Source: an uncultured Clostridia bacterium
Lineage (GTDB): Bacteria; Bacillota; Clostridia; Christensenellales; Aristaeellaceae
DNA length: 54,793 nt
NCBI GenBank assembly: GCA_934630705.1
Contig: CAKTWP010000014.1
Coordinates: forward strand, 1-54,793
Direction of reading: 5' to 3'
Shown: positions 8,687 to 16,474 of the stretch, in pieces
How positions within the stretch are numbered: position 1 is the stretch's first letter
Layout: each line of letters opens with the position of its first letter
Made by a program: the position numbers and the translations under genes
The notes under the pieces: model-generated
What the model saw: the letters and a program-made list of their open reading frames with translations, nothing else
Told to the model about the DNA's origin: nothing
The model's database searches: none

Positions 8687-8717
8687 GGCGCAAAGAACCC
8701 ACTCAATATTTTCCAAT

Positions 8718-9416
8718 TTAGTCCAATGCTCCGCGAACCGCAAGGGCGGCGGCGGGACGGCGGGTGGTGATGTTGAGCAGGTCTTTGGCCATGTATTCCC
8801 GCAGCGCGTCATCCTCATTGACCGTCCAGAGCGAGAGGGCCACATCCCGGGCACGCAGGACGATGATGAGCTCGTCCGGCACCAGCAGATACGGCGCGTT
8901 CAGGGCCTCGGCCCCCAACGCATGCATGCGCTTGGCAACCTGCCGGGAATTCATCAGCAGGAAAATGGTTTGCCCCACCCGATCCGGCGGATCGCCCTGC
9001 ATCATATCCCGCACCAGTTCCTCGGAATTAAGGAAAATGCGGCTGCTGCGGGCAACCTCCGGATGGGCTTCCAGCAGCGCCGGATCCACTGAACCGGAGA
9101 AAATCAGCTTCTCTCGGTCAATCCCCATTTTTTGCGCAAGGGCCAGCGTGGGCAGCAGTGCGGTGGATTCCTTCAGATCACAGTTCACGGCGATACCGCT
9201 TTCGTGAATCAGCACGAATGCTTCTTCCAGCGATACCAGCCCCCCAAAGCTTTTCGGCACGTCATGGGTGAGCCAGAGCCTTCCATCCATGTCGGCCCGC
9301 ACGTCAACCTCCACGCAGTCCGCGCCCAGGGCAATCCCCTTTTCGATGGACACCAGAGAATTATCCGGCGTTCCTTCGCAGCCGGAATGCGCCGTAATCA
9401 GCACGCTTGATTTCAT
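8718..9416 (-). CDS. Glycerophosphodiester phosphodiesterase family protein
   Basis: Hydrolyses glycerophosphodiesters to glycerol-3-phosphate and an alcohol, or a related phosphodiester. The 232 residues match the compact TIM-barrel GDPD size with no signal peptide. N-terminal ITAHSGCEGTPDNS corresponds to the family HRG...PEN motif, with Ser for Arg and Asp for Glu; GADCVEVDVR supplies the metal-binding Glu-Asp pair and LTHDV the second catalytic His. The substituted HRG/PEN motif could change substrate preference. It starts 56 bases after the ECF S-component stop on the same strand and may be co-transcribed with it. AGGAGAGAG-type site upstream of the ATG. Confidence 0.85.
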   Translation of the reverse strand: MKSSVLITAHSGCEGTPDNSLVSIEKGIALGADCVEVDVRADMDGRLWLTHDVPKSFGGLVSLEEAFVLIHESGIAVNCDLKESTALLPTLALAQKMGIDREKLIFSGSVDPALLEAHPEVARSSRIFLNSEELVRDMMQGDPPDRVGQTIFLLMNSRQVAKRMHALGAEALNAPYLLVPDELIIVLRARDVALSLWTVNEDDALREYMAKDLLNITTRRPAAALAVRGALD

Positions 9417-9472
9417 CTTGCTCTCTCCTTTTCATGAATGCGCGCCGGAAAGGGAGGCGGGAGAAACGTTTG

Positions 9473-10003
9473 TCAATCCGCGATCTTCGCCTTCCGCAGC
9501 GCGGCCACAATGGGCGGGATAATCAGCAAATGGCACAGGATGCCGGGCCAGGCATTGATGAACGCCCCGGCCAGGAAGGCCTGAAAGGTGAACGCTCCCG
9601 CGCCAAACATCGTCAGCGCCCAGCGCACCAGCCCCCAGACCAGCCGCCCCAGCAGCATGGCCAGGGCCAGGGATGCATAAATGTATCCCGCCTTCCGGGG
9701 AAACCACCGGCAGAGCAGCCCTGTCGCCGCGCCGTATACGGCCAGCTCCGCCATCATCGCCACGCCTGTGGGGAACATTGGCGGCATCCCGAACAGCAGG
9801 AACCGCAGCGGCGGCGCAATCAGCCCCACCGCCAGCGCCCATGGCCAGCCGCAGAGAAAGCCGCACAGCAGCACCGGAATGTGCATCGGCGACAGCATGC
9901 TCCCGATCTGGGGAATCTGTCCCGTTAAGAAGGGAAGCACCATGCACAGCGCCAGGCACAGGCCTGCCAATACCATCGGTTTAATCTTCGACTGATTATT
10001 CAT
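9473..10003 (-). CDS. ECF transporter S component (substrate unknown)
   Basis: Substrate-binding membrane subunit of an energy-coupling-factor vitamin/cofactor importer, 176 residues. The ATG at 10003 follows AGGAGACAAGG. The hydrophobic chain carries the pattern SPMHIPVLLCGFLCG, then APPLRFLLFGMPP and MMAELAVYG, typical of clostridial ECF S proteins, with five or six membrane helices. The shared ATPases and T subunit are not in the window, so this is a group II S protein that borrows a common module. Transcription starts about 170 bases upstream and passes a strong terminator just before the ribosome binding site, which suggests ligand-controlled attenuation. The vitamin carried cannot be named. 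Confidence 0.85.
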   Translation of the reverse strand: MNNQSKIKPMVLAGLCLALCMVLPFLTGQIPQIGSMLSPMHIPVLLCGFLCGWPWALAVGLIAPPLRFLLFGMPPMFPTGVAMMAELAVYGAATGLLCRWFPRKAGYIYASLALAMLLGRLVWGLVRWALTMFGAGAFTFQAFLAGAFINAWPGILCHLLIIPPIVAALRKAKIAD

Positions 10004-10172
10004 TTTTCCTTGTCTCCTCTCAAAAAAAATAAGGCACGGCCTGCATGGCCATGCCTTCATGACATGATGTTTCGCTTGCCGCTCTGCGGCGGGAATCCCG
10101 GCCCTTGCCGGAGGAAAAACGGGCGCATCACCCATGCCGGGCTTCTGCCCAGCCTGCCGGCTTCATGCCGAC
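10004..10172 (-). promoter_or_regulatory. Structured leader of the ECF S gene, candidate riboswitch
   Basis: About 169 bases between the predicted transcription start and the start codon, GC-rich and full of self-complementary stretches, for example GGCAT...ATGCGCC, ending in the terminator at 10022-10055. I found no match by eye to FMN, TPP, cobalamin, preQ1, THF or ZTP cores. Confidence 0.5.
10022..10055 (-). terminator. Intrinsic terminator immediately upstream of the ECF S gene (attenuator)
   Basis: On the minus strand a 9-bp stem with one G-U pair (GGCATGGCC / GGCCGTGCC), a 5-base loop and TTATTTTTTTT. It ends about 12 bases before the ribosome binding site, so full-length mRNA must read through it. 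Confidence 0.8.
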
Positions 10173-10178
10173 TGGGAT

Positions 10179-10208
10179 AGTATACTATACCGCGGCTGTC
10201 CCTGTCAA
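10179..10208 (-). promoter_or_regulatory. Sigma-A promoter of the ECF S unit
   Basis: On the minus strand TTGACA (10208-10203), 18-base spacer, TATACT (10184-10179). It overlaps the end of the DUF3842 gene. Confidence 0.8.
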
Positions 10209-10607
10209 CCCTGCCAGCAGCCGAACCGTTTCTGCCGTGAGCACCCGCAGGTTCAGATCCTGCACGCCCACGATGATGTTTCCGCAATGATTCACAGGCA
10301 GCAGCAGCTTTCTGGCGGAGCTTTGGCCGATGGCCAGCGCCATCCGGGGCGTGATCTCCCCCAGCAGCGAATCCGCAATGGCGATGCCCACCGGCCCGGC
10401 AATGACATCCGCATTCCGTGCGCAGACCACCACGGCGTTTTCCCCCGTAGCGCCCTGATCCGCCCCGGCCTTGAGCATGGCCGCGGTGGCCGCCGTGTTT
10501 GCGCCCACGGCGGTGATTTCGCAGTCCAGCTTCGCTGTGCGTACCGCTTCCACCAGCGCCCGGCCAATGCCGCCGCCCTGACCATCCACAATCAATAATC
10601 GCAGCAT
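10185..10607 (-). CDS. DUF3842 family protein
   Basis: A 140-residue protein of the DUF3842 family found in clostridia; function unknown. The start at 10607 has a textbook ACAGGAGGAAACT site; an upstream in-frame start would run into the preceding terminator. The N-terminus LRLLIVDGQGGGIGRALVE resembles a Rossmann nucleotide-binding loop (GQGGGIG), followed by ITAVGANTAAT, GADQGATGENAVV and GPVGIAIADSLLGEITP, the conserved family blocks. No membrane segment. The downstream ECF promoter overlaps its 3' end. Confidence 0.88.
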   Translation of the reverse strand: MLRLLIVDGQGGGIGRALVEAVRTAKLDCEITAVGANTAATAAMLKAGADQGATGENAVVVCARNADVIAGPVGIAIADSLLGEITPRMALAIGQSSARKLLLPVNHCGNIIVGVQDLNLRVLTAETVRLLAGLTGTAAV

Positions 10608-10628
10608 AGTTTCCTCCTGTTCCATGTG

Positions 10629-10674
10629 GAAGAAAAGGGGACGCGCCTGCGCTTTCACGCATCAGACGCGCCCC
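10629..10674 (-). terminator. Terminator after the Ig-like surface protein gene
   Basis: On the minus strand GGGGCGCGTCTG pairs with CAGGCGCGTCCCC (10637-10674), followed by TTTTCTTC. It lies between the surface protein and the DUF3842 gene, for which no separate promoter is evident. Confidence 0.75.
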
Positions 10675-10706
10675 ATCCGGGCAACCGGCCCGGGAATCGT
10701 TTGCGT

Positions 10707-12707
10707 TTATTCCCCGTCCTCCGTGCGTTGGCTCCGGCGGCTCTTGCGACGGGGCGCTTTCTGGGCCGTTTCCGCAGGCACTTCCGCTTCATCGGCAGGG
10801 GCTTCCAGCGTGGGTTCTTCCGCCGTCAACGTTATCGTTTCCTCGGCGGCTTCGGCAGGCGCTTCCCCACTCGTCTCCGGTGCGGCCGTTTCATCCGCCC
10901 GGGACACCCGGTATCCGCCGGCGCCGTCAGCAGCGGGCATATTTTCCGCAGCAGGCGCATCGGTTTCCGCCGCCTTTTCCAGCGGCTTCACCAACTTTTC
11001 ATGCGGCAGCGCAGCCTCATCCGGGACGGCTTCATCCGCATCCTGCACGCGGTATTCCTGGTCAAAGGCGCTGTCCGTATCGCCGTCTTCCTCGGCAGGC
11101 TCGGTGTAATCCCGGCGTTCAGCCAGATCCAGATGATCGTAAGCGGCGTTGGATTTGCTCTTTTTCCGCATCCGCACCGCCGTGCTTACCAGGAACAGCA
11201 CCAGCCCCGCTCCAAACAGCGCGCCCACAGCCACAGCCACGGTCATCAGGCTGTTCCGGGTCTGATAGAGCACGGTATCCGCCGGCGCAGGGGTGAGCAG
11301 CACCGGAGGCGCCACCGTTTCCACAGGCACCTGCGTGGGGGCGGCGGTGGGGGCGGCATAGGTGATCTGCAGGGTATTGGAATCAAAGGAGACGGTATTC
11401 TGCATGGAATCCTTCACCGTGGCCGTGAAGCGGAATTTGCCCGCCTGGGACAGGGTGAAATCCCGGGTGACGGTGGCGGAAACGCCGGGGGCCAGGGAAG
11501 CGATGGAGCAGATGCTCATCGTGCCATGGGAAATGGCGATGTTATCGGCCTGAATATTGCTGTTGTTGGTCACCACCAGCGTAAAGCGCACATCGGCGGG
11601 GACTTCGTGGATGGATTCCTGGCTGCTGGACAGATTCAGCGTCAGCAGCAGCGTCTTTTCCGGATCGAACACACCGATAGTCAGCGGATCGGTGGTCATG
11701 GTTTTGGTTTCGCCGGTATTGTCCGGCAGGGTGGCGGTGAGCTTGAAGGTGGCCGGCTCCATCAGGATGAACTCCTTCTGCTCGGTCACGGTCGCGCCGG
11801 CGGGGATGGACAGATTCGTGAGAATCTCGCCCTTCTTCTCGTCCTTGACCGACACGTTGGAATAGGACACGTTGCCGTCGTTCTGGAAGGTGACCACCAG
11901 AGTGGCGGCCTCGCCAATGTTCACGCCCTGCGCCGGGGAGGACAGGGTAATTTTCAGGTTGGGCCGGGCCAGCGGGATGGGCGCATTCTCGATCTTTTCG
12001 GTCAGGGTCTTGGTGCTGCCGCTGGCTTTATAGGTGATGGTGGCGTTGCTGGTCAGGTCCGCGTTGCCGATTTTGGAGGTGAAGGTGAGGGTTTTCTTTT
12101 CCCCGGCCTTCAGGGCGGAGACGGTCTGGGCGGTTTTGGAGATATTCTCCTTCACCCGGATGTCTTTCAAATCCACATTGCCGCTGTTAACCAGCTCATA
12201 CATCACAGACGCCTTATTGCCGCTGCGGACCACCTCGGGGGAGATGGTGCGGCTGACGGACAGCTTCACCCGTTCGCCCGCATATTCCACCCGGGCCACC
12301 GCCTGGCGCGTGGTTTCCACCAGCTGGCCGGAGGCATCGGTGAGATGGTATTTCAGGGTATAGGCAAATTCGCCCGCATCCAGCTGCTCCTGCGTCACCT
12401 GCCAGACGCCTTTCCAGGTGCGGAACGCACCGGCGGAAAGCAGGCAGGAGCCGCCGTCTCCAAAGGAAGCGACCAGCTGGCCGTCCGGATCATAGAGTGA
12501 GACGGGATCCAGCATATCCGACGAGCCGGTGTTGGCCACCCGCAGCGAAACGGATACCTCGCCCGGCTCCGTCAGGCTGGCGGGGGAGATTTCCATGGTG
12601 AAATCCACAGGATCGGTTTCCGCCTGGGCCATGCATCCCTGGCAGAGCATGAGCGCAATAAGCAGAAGAAGTGCTCCTGCGCGGCAAATCTTGTTTTGGG
12701 CAATCAT
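10707..12707 (-). CDS. Membrane-anchored surface protein with repeated Ig-like (CARDB/DUF11-type) modules
   Basis: A 666-residue type I membrane protein. The start at 12707 follows GGGAGGGG; an in-frame start at 12764 would place the promoter inside the gene. Residues 1-28 are a signal sequence (ALLLLIALMLCQG). The outer part, about residues 30-470, contains four or five modules of about 90-100 residues with recurring patterns such as VANTGSSDM, LVNSGNVDLKDI, FQNDGNVSYSNVSV and VTNNSNIQADNIAI, the hallmark of CARDB/DUF11 adhesion-type repeats. A membrane helix at about 486-510 precedes a 155-residue acidic cytoplasmic tail ending in a basic patch (RRKSRRSQR). Likely a cell-surface scaffold or adhesin; ligand unknown. 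Confidence 0.8.
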   Translation of the reverse strand: MIAQNKICRAGALLLLIALMLCQGCMAQAETDPVDFTMEISPASLTEPGEVSVSLRVANTGSSDMLDPVSLYDPDGQLVASFGDGGSCLLSAGAFRTWKGVWQVTQEQLDAGEFAYTLKYHLTDASGQLVETTRQAVARVEYAGERVKLSVSRTISPEVVRSGNKASVMYELVNSGNVDLKDIRVKENISKTAQTVSALKAGEKKTLTFTSKIGNADLTSNATITYKASGSTKTLTEKIENAPIPLARPNLKITLSSPAQGVNIGEAATLVVTFQNDGNVSYSNVSVKDEKKGEILTNLSIPAGATVTEQKEFILMEPATFKLTATLPDNTGETKTMTTDPLTIGVFDPEKTLLLTLNLSSSQESIHEVPADVRFTLVVTNNSNIQADNIAISHGTMSICSIASLAPGVSATVTRDFTLSQAGKFRFTATVKDSMQNTVSFDSNTLQITYAAPTAAPTQVPVETVAPPVLLTPAPADTVLYQTRNSLMTVAVAVGALFGAGLVLFLVSTAVRMRKKSKSNAAYDHLDLAERRDYTEPAEEDGDTDSAFDQEYRVQDADEAVPDEAALPHEKLVKPLEKAAETDAPAAENMPAADGAGGYRVSRADETAAPETSGEAPAEAAEETITLTAEEPTLEAPADEAEVPAETAQKAPRRKSRRSQRTEDGE

Positions 12708-12772
12708 GTTTTGCCCCTCCCTTCTTCCAAGCGGGTCTTTCGCCGCCGGGAGAAAAATATCCACTCTCCTGC

Positions 12773-12801
12773 ATTTTAGTGCAAGAATGCGCCGCTGTCA
12801 A
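12773..12801 (-). promoter_or_regulatory. Sigma-A promoter of the Ig-like surface protein
   Basis: On the minus strand TTGACA (12801-12796), 17-base spacer, TAAAAT (12778-12773). It overlaps a GC hairpin that may end the upstream Nudix transcript. Confidence 0.75.
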
Positions 12802-12839
12802 GCAAACGGCGCACATTCCTTCTAATGAAAAGCCTGTTT

Positions 12840-13256
12840 TTACATCTTTTTCCCCATTTCGCGGTATTTTTCCCAGGCTACCGCCAGCAGCGATCGATCC
12901 TGGGTGTAGGTGACCTGCGCCAGCGCCGCGTCATAGGGGAAGAAAGCGGCCTGGGTATAGGGCGCGGCGGGGGTGGTGTCGGTACTGTCCGCCGTCATAA
13001 TAAACCATTGAATTTTGTTGCAGACCGGGCGGCCCCGGGTGACGGAATAAAATTCATAGCAGGTTTCCCCGGCGCTGCCCAGGATGGCCGCATCCACGCC
13101 GGCCTCGGCCTTCACCCGGTTCAGGGCCACCTGACGCATGTCCATGCCCTCCCGGATTACGCCCTTGGGCATCACCCATTCGTCTTTTTCATTTTTTTGC
13201 AGCAGCACCTGATCCCCGCAGAAAACGATTCCTCCCGCGCAGTTTCTGAACAGCAT
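12840..13256 (-). CDS. Nudix-fold protein with degenerate catalytic box
   Basis: A 138-residue Nudix-like protein; the start at 13256 has AAGGAGGC upstream. The N-terminus (AGGIVFCGDQVLLQKN) and WVMPKGVIREG fit a Nudix hydrolase of the diadenosine-polyphosphate/MutT kind. The Nudix box G-x5-E-x7-REUxEExGU is eroded: the region reads GVIREGMDMRQVALNRVKAEAGV, so the first Glu is Met, Arg-Glu is Asn-Arg, and of the two metal-binding Glu only the last survives. It is probably inactive as a pyrophosphohydrolase and may bind a nucleotide as a sensor. It has its own promoter. Confidence 0.8.
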   Translation of the reverse strand: MLFRNCAGGIVFCGDQVLLQKNEKDEWVMPKGVIREGMDMRQVALNRVKAEAGVDAAILGSAGETCYEFYSVTRGRPVCNKIQWFIMTADSTDTTPAAPYTQAAFFPYDAALAQVTYTQDRSLLAVAWEKYREMGKKM

Positions 13257-13290
13257 GTTCGCTGCCTCCTTTTTGTATTTATCTGCGATT

Positions 13291-13319
13291 ATTTTACCAT
13301 ACTTTCGCCGCAAAATCAA
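13291..13319 (-). promoter_or_regulatory. Sigma-A promoter of the Nudix-fold gene
   Basis: On the minus strand TTGATT (13319-13314), 17-base spacer, TAAAAT (13296-13291), overlapping the yunB stop codon. Confidence 0.65.
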
Positions 13320-13993
13320 GGCAAAGCGAAGTTCAGCGCGTCGCCCACCTCCGGCACGTTCACATACGAGGAAGGCACCTCGCCCACGATGATCGATTCC
13401 GCCACCAGCACCTGGCTGCCGAGGGCCACCTGTTTGGCCCCACTGGGGATGACCAGACGCACGGTGGTTTGCAGGGACAGGTAGATTTTATGCCGGGTCT
13501 GATTAATGCCGGCGGATTCAAACTCTGTGGAAAACACGGCGGATACCGCGCTTACCGGTACGATCCGCACATGCACATACGGCCCCAGCGCCGACAGAAA
13601 GGGCACCCCCAGCGCCGCGCCCAGGGGAATGGACACGCTCTGAGCCTCTGCACTTTCCAGCCGCGCCTGAGCCCGCAGGGCGGTCTGGGCAGCCAGCTGG
13701 TTCATCCGGGCGGCGTTGGCTTCCAGCATGGTCACCCGGCCCTGGCTGTCCGTGCGCACGGTGATCATGTCCGAATAGCTGGCCTGGCCTCCGGTGGAGT
13801 CCTCCACGGCTTCATTGATGTATTCCACCGCCATGGCCTCCGCCCGGGCCCGGGCCATTTCCAGAATCACTTCCTCCAGATTCTTCTCCAGCACCAAAAA
13901 CAGCGCTGCCAGAAGCAGCGCCAGAATCAGCAGCGCCCGCAGCGCTTTTCGCCAGCGGCTTTGGGGCTGGGGCTCCTTTTTCCTGCACGCCAT
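13316..13993 (-). CDS. yunB: Sporulation protein YunB
   Basis: Membrane-anchored protein needed for normal spore formation in Bacillus; 225 residues, close to the family length. An N-terminal basic stretch precedes one membrane helix (ALLILALLLAALFLVLE), then the family blocks AVEYINEAVED, YSDMITVRTDSQGRVTMLEANAARMNQL, IPLGAALGVPFLSALGPYVHVRIVP and a C-terminal VPEVGDALNF. The start follows GAGGTGAGG. It lies 58 bases downstream of the unknown membrane-type protein and seems co-transcribed with it. Its presence implies an endospore-former or a descendant of one. Confidence 0.9.
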   Translation of the reverse strand: MACRKKEPQPQSRWRKALRALLILALLLAALFLVLEKNLEEVILEMARARAEAMAVEYINEAVEDSTGGQASYSDMITVRTDSQGRVTMLEANAARMNQLAAQTALRAQARLESAEAQSVSIPLGAALGVPFLSALGPYVHVRIVPVSAVSAVFSTEFESAGINQTRHKIYLSLQTTVRLVIPSGAKQVALGSQVLVAESIIVGEVPSSYVNVPEVGDALNFALP

Positions 13994-14051
13994 GCATCCT
14001 CACCTCAGGGAGGATATATGCGCCGAAAGGGCGAGGCATGCGAAGGGAAAA

Positions 14052-14555
14052 TCAGGTTTCGTCCTGCACGTAATCGACGCCCGGCGGCAGGGCGGGCAGC
14101 TGCGCGTCATTCAAAGGCACGGTGCGGCGTTCCTCCAGAGCGCGCAGGCGGGCGATGCGATCTTGTACCCGCAGGCCCAGCAGGCTTTTGCTCTGGTAAT
14201 GCTTCAGAAGGATTCGGGTGCCCATGGCGGCAGGCACAGCGGCCACGGCCCCCGCGGCAGCCGCTGCCAGCGCGCCCACGCCCATGGCTGCGCCGGTTTT
14301 GAGCATGCGCTGCACGCCGTCGCTGAGCCCGGCCTTGCCTGTTTTGCGGCCCAAAATCACCTGCAGTTGCTCCGTCACCGCGATCACCGCAAAGGGCGCG
14401 GCGACCGTTACGGCGTCCAGCACGCCGCTGTCCTCCATCAGCCCCAGGTCCACCGCCACGTTATCCGCGTAGGCCAGTCCTGTTGTCACCGCGTCCACCA
14501 CCGTATCCCGGCGGCGACGCTCATATTTTTGCACCAGCGTCTGAAAATCCGGCAT
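14052..14555 (-). CDS. Uncharacterised Ala/Gly-rich protein
   Basis: A 167-residue protein that I do not recognise. A basic start (VQKYERRRR) is followed by mildly hydrophobic stretches: DAVTVAAPFAVIAVTEQLQVI at about residues 47-67 and a glycine/alanine-rich GVGALAAAAAGAVAAVPAAMG at about 91-111, with GxxxG-like spacing suggestive of helix packing or membrane association. The C-terminus is charged, with LRALEERR. It has its own promoter (14614-14642) and precedes yunB in the same direction, so a spore-envelope role is possible but unproven. Confidence 0.7.
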   Translation of the reverse strand: MPDFQTLVQKYERRRRDTVVDAVTTGLAYADNVAVDLGLMEDSGVLDAVTVAAPFAVIAVTEQLQVILGRKTGKAGLSDGVQRMLKTGAAMGVGALAAAAAGAVAAVPAAMGTRILLKHYQSKSLLGLRVQDRIARLRALEERRTVPLNDAQLPALPPGVDYVQDET

Positions 14556-14613
14556 GCTTTCAGCTCCTTTGCTTTGGTATCCGGCAGGCGGCTTTCATGC
14601 CCCCTGCCATGCT

Positions 14614-14642
14614 ATTATACCGTTTTTTCTGCGATTTTTCAA
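14614..14642 (-). promoter_or_regulatory. Sigma-A promoter of the unknown protein/yunB unit
   Basis: On the minus strand TTGAAA (14642-14637), 17-base spacer, TATAAT (14619-14614). Confidence 0.8.
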
Positions 14643-14694
14643 TGCCGGTGGGGAACAGCGCGGAAAAGCGCGGCAGCAGCGCCTGCTTTTCCTC

Positions 14695-14723
14695 TTGCGG
14701 CGCGGGGAATTTGGGATTATACT
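14695..14723 (+). promoter_or_regulatory. Sigma-A promoter of the Gfo/Idh/MocA gene
   Basis: TTGCGG (14695-14700), 17-base spacer, TATACT (14718-14723), about 65 bases before the start codon and divergent from the yunB unit promoter. Confidence 0.75.
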
Positions 14724-14788
14724 GGCTTTGTCAGAAGAATCGACGGGCGGGGGATTTTCCGGCCTGTCAGAAAAACGAGGTGACGGCC

Positions 14789-15940
14789 ATGATTCGCGTA
14801 GCGATTATCGGCACGGGCAACATTGCAAACGCGCATGTGCGCGCATATCTGAAATTTCCGGAACGGTGCCGGATTGTGGCGCTGGTGGATATTGTGCCGG
14901 AAAAAGCGCAGGCCATGAAGGAAAAATACGGGCTGGACGCGCAGGTGTATGACGATCATCAGCAGATTCTGTCACGGGAGGACATCGACCTGGCGGACGT
15001 CTGCACGCCGCCCTTTGCCCATGCTTCCATTGCCATCAATTGCCTGCGGTCGGGGAAGAACGTGGTCTGCGAAAAGCCCATGGCAGCCTCGCTGGCGGAA
15101 TGCGACGCCATGCTCCGCGCCCGGGATGAAAGCGGGAAGAAGCTGTCCATTATCGCGCAGAATCGTTTCCGGCAGCCCATCAGCAATCTGAAAGCCCTGC
15201 TGGACAGCGGGCTGGCGGGCAAAGTGCTCAGCGCCCGCGTCCAATCTGATTGGTGGCGGGGCCATTGCTATTATGATTTGTGGTGGCGGGGCACCTGGGA
15301 AAAGGAGGGCGGCGGATGCACGCTGAACCACGCTGTGCATCACATCGACATGCTCTGCTGGATGATGGGCCTGCCTCAGCGGGTGACCAGTGTGCTGGCA
15401 AACGTTGCCCACGACAATGCGGAAGTGGAGGATCTGTCCCTTTCCATTCTGCAATATCCCGGGGCGCTGGTGCAGCTGACCGCGTCGGTGGTGCATCATG
15501 GCGAGGAGCAGGAGCTGGTGTTCCAATGCGAAAAGGCAAAGCTGGCCGCGCCATTTTCCTGCTATGCGTCCGTTTCGCAGCCCAACGGGTTCCCGGAACG
15601 GAACACGGCGCTGGAGGCGGAAATTGCGGCCTATGCCGCAGCGCTGCCGCCTGTGCGCTGGGAGGGACATGATGGGCAGCTGGAGAATGTGCTCAGCGCA
15701 TTGGAAAACGATACGCTGCCTGCTATTGGGGGCGAGGATGGCCGCCGCACCATTGAGCTGATTACCGCCATCTACGAATCGGGCGCCACCAGCAAAGCAG
15801 TGGAACTGCCGCTGCTGCCGTCTGATCCGTTCTATACGGTGGAGGGCATGATGGCCCGCGTTCCGCATTTCTATCAAAAGACCACTGCCGCCGCCAGCCT
15901 GAACGGGGAGATCACTTTGGGCAGCAATTATCGGAAGTGA
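14789..15940 (+). CDS. Gfo/Idh/MocA family oxidoreductase
   Basis: NAD(P)-dependent sugar or inositol dehydrogenase-like enzyme, 383 residues. The ATG at 14789 is chosen because the Rossmann strand starts there (IRVAIIGTGNIANAHV, the GxGxxA loop) and GAGGTGA precedes it; the longer frame from 14483 would cross the promoter. The family CEKPMA motif at about residues 95-100 carries the catalytic Lys, and the C-terminal domain has GGGCTLNHAVHHIDMLCWM with the conserved His-Asp pair. Single-gene unit. The sugar oxidised cannot be deduced; the glycan loci nearby suggest a sugar-derived substrate. Confidence 0.93.
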   Translation: MIRVAIIGTGNIANAHVRAYLKFPERCRIVALVDIVPEKAQAMKEKYGLDAQVYDDHQQILSREDIDLADVCTPPFAHASIAINCLRSGKNVVCEKPMAASLAECDAMLRARDESGKKLSIIAQNRFRQPISNLKALLDSGLAGKVLSARVQSDWWRGHCYYDLWWRGTWEKEGGGCTLNHAVHHIDMLCWMMGLPQRVTSVLANVAHDNAEVEDLSLSILQYPGALVQLTASVVHHGEEQELVFQCEKAKLAAPFSCYASVSQPNGFPERNTALEAEIAAYAAALPPVRWEGHDGQLENVLSALENDTLPAIGGEDGRRTIELITAIYESGATSKAVELPLLPSDPFYTVEGMMARVPHFYQKTTAAASLNGEITLGSNYRK

Positions 15941-16025
15941 CTGTAGGCGGGAAAAAATGAGGGCTTTCCGCTCTAAACGTGGAAGTGGATTTTGGAATGA
16001 TCGATGAAAGCTGAAGTTCTCTGGC

Positions 16026-16080
16026 GGGCAGGGGCAAAGATATGGGGGCTCTCCGCCTCCATATCCCTGATTCCCTGCCC
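16026..16080. terminator. Nested hairpin, probable bidirectional transcription end
   Basis: Outer stem GGGCAGGG/CCCTGCCC and inner stem GATATGGnGG/CCnCCATATC. Located 85 bases past the Gfo/Idh/MocA stop; no T-run. Confidence 0.4.
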
Positions 16081-16275
16081 CCCCATTCCGCGATGCTTCT
16101 TGGCAAGTTTAGCTGAATTGATTCCGTGTGGCGCTTTGAGCTTGCGGCTTGGTTTCCTGTGACGAGGAAACAGTATAAAGCAATACGCGCAGGTTGACTT
16201 TTTTCGCGGCGGGAAGCGGTTTTCGGATGATCGATCCCGGGGAGAACGAGCGCACCCCGAGGTTCAACAATCCGC

Positions 16276-16299
16276 CCCCGGTCAACAGATTGACCGGGG
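16276..16299. other. Perfect 10-bp hairpin CCCCGGTCAA-caga-TTGACCGGGG
   Basis: Strong isolated stem-loop with a 4-base loop, followed directly by a second smaller stem. It belongs to the structured gap described at 15941-16474. Confidence 0.55.
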
Positions 16300-16392
16300 C
16301 CTGAATGGAAACCGTTCAGGTGCCGCTGCAGGACGCTGCAGCACATCCGTTCCTGTTGTTCCACACAGAGAACTGTCGTTTTTTAAAATTCA

Positions 16393-16427
16393 AAAGTTGT
16401 GGATCAGGTCCAGGGAGGAACTCCCTG
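16393..16427 (-). repeat. Inverted copy of the repeat at the right edge of the window
   Basis: On the minus strand this 35-base segment matches 54637-54671 and 54749-54783 with about three substitutions: the CAGGGAG-ttc-CTCCCTG hairpin followed by a CACAACTTT tail. Confidence 0.7.
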
Positions 16428-16474
16428 TCCGGGAGTTTGAGGGCGGGAGTCCTCACCGCTCCTTTAGCATTCTG

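Larger units (their letters stand above)
15941..16474. other. Gene-free convergent gap with cascaded hairpins
   Basis: 534 bases between convergent stops with no convincing gene. It holds a nested hairpin at 16026-16080, a GTTTCC/GGAAAC stem near 16150-16170, a perfect 10-bp stem at 16276-16299, a CCTGAA/TTCAGG stem at 16300-16320, a GCTGCAG direct repeat near 16325-16341 and a dispersed repeat at 16393-16427. This may be a structured RNA or stacked terminators; no complete promoter was found. Confidence 0.5.

Noticed and set aside
8299..8690. CRISPR array
   Set aside because: Units are contiguous 101-bp repeats without unique spacers, and no cas genes are present in the window.
8461..8706. 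Minus-strand open frame through the 101-bp repeats
   Set aside because: The period is not a multiple of three, so the product changes frame in each unit; no ribosome site.
10004..10172. Cobalamin, THF or ZTP riboswitch for the ECF leader
   Set aside because: Short similarities such as CAGGCTGGGCA occur, but the required core segments and their order are missing.
10626..12500. Plus-strand open frame opposite the Ig-like surface protein
   Set aside because: Antisense shadow with Arg/Gly/His-rich sequence; the minus strand has a signal peptide, repeats, membrane helix, promoter and terminator.
15912..16364. Minus-strand open frame of 150 codons in the convergent gap
   Set aside because: It overlaps the end of the oxidoreductase gene and several hairpins, has no ribosome site and no recognisable sequence.
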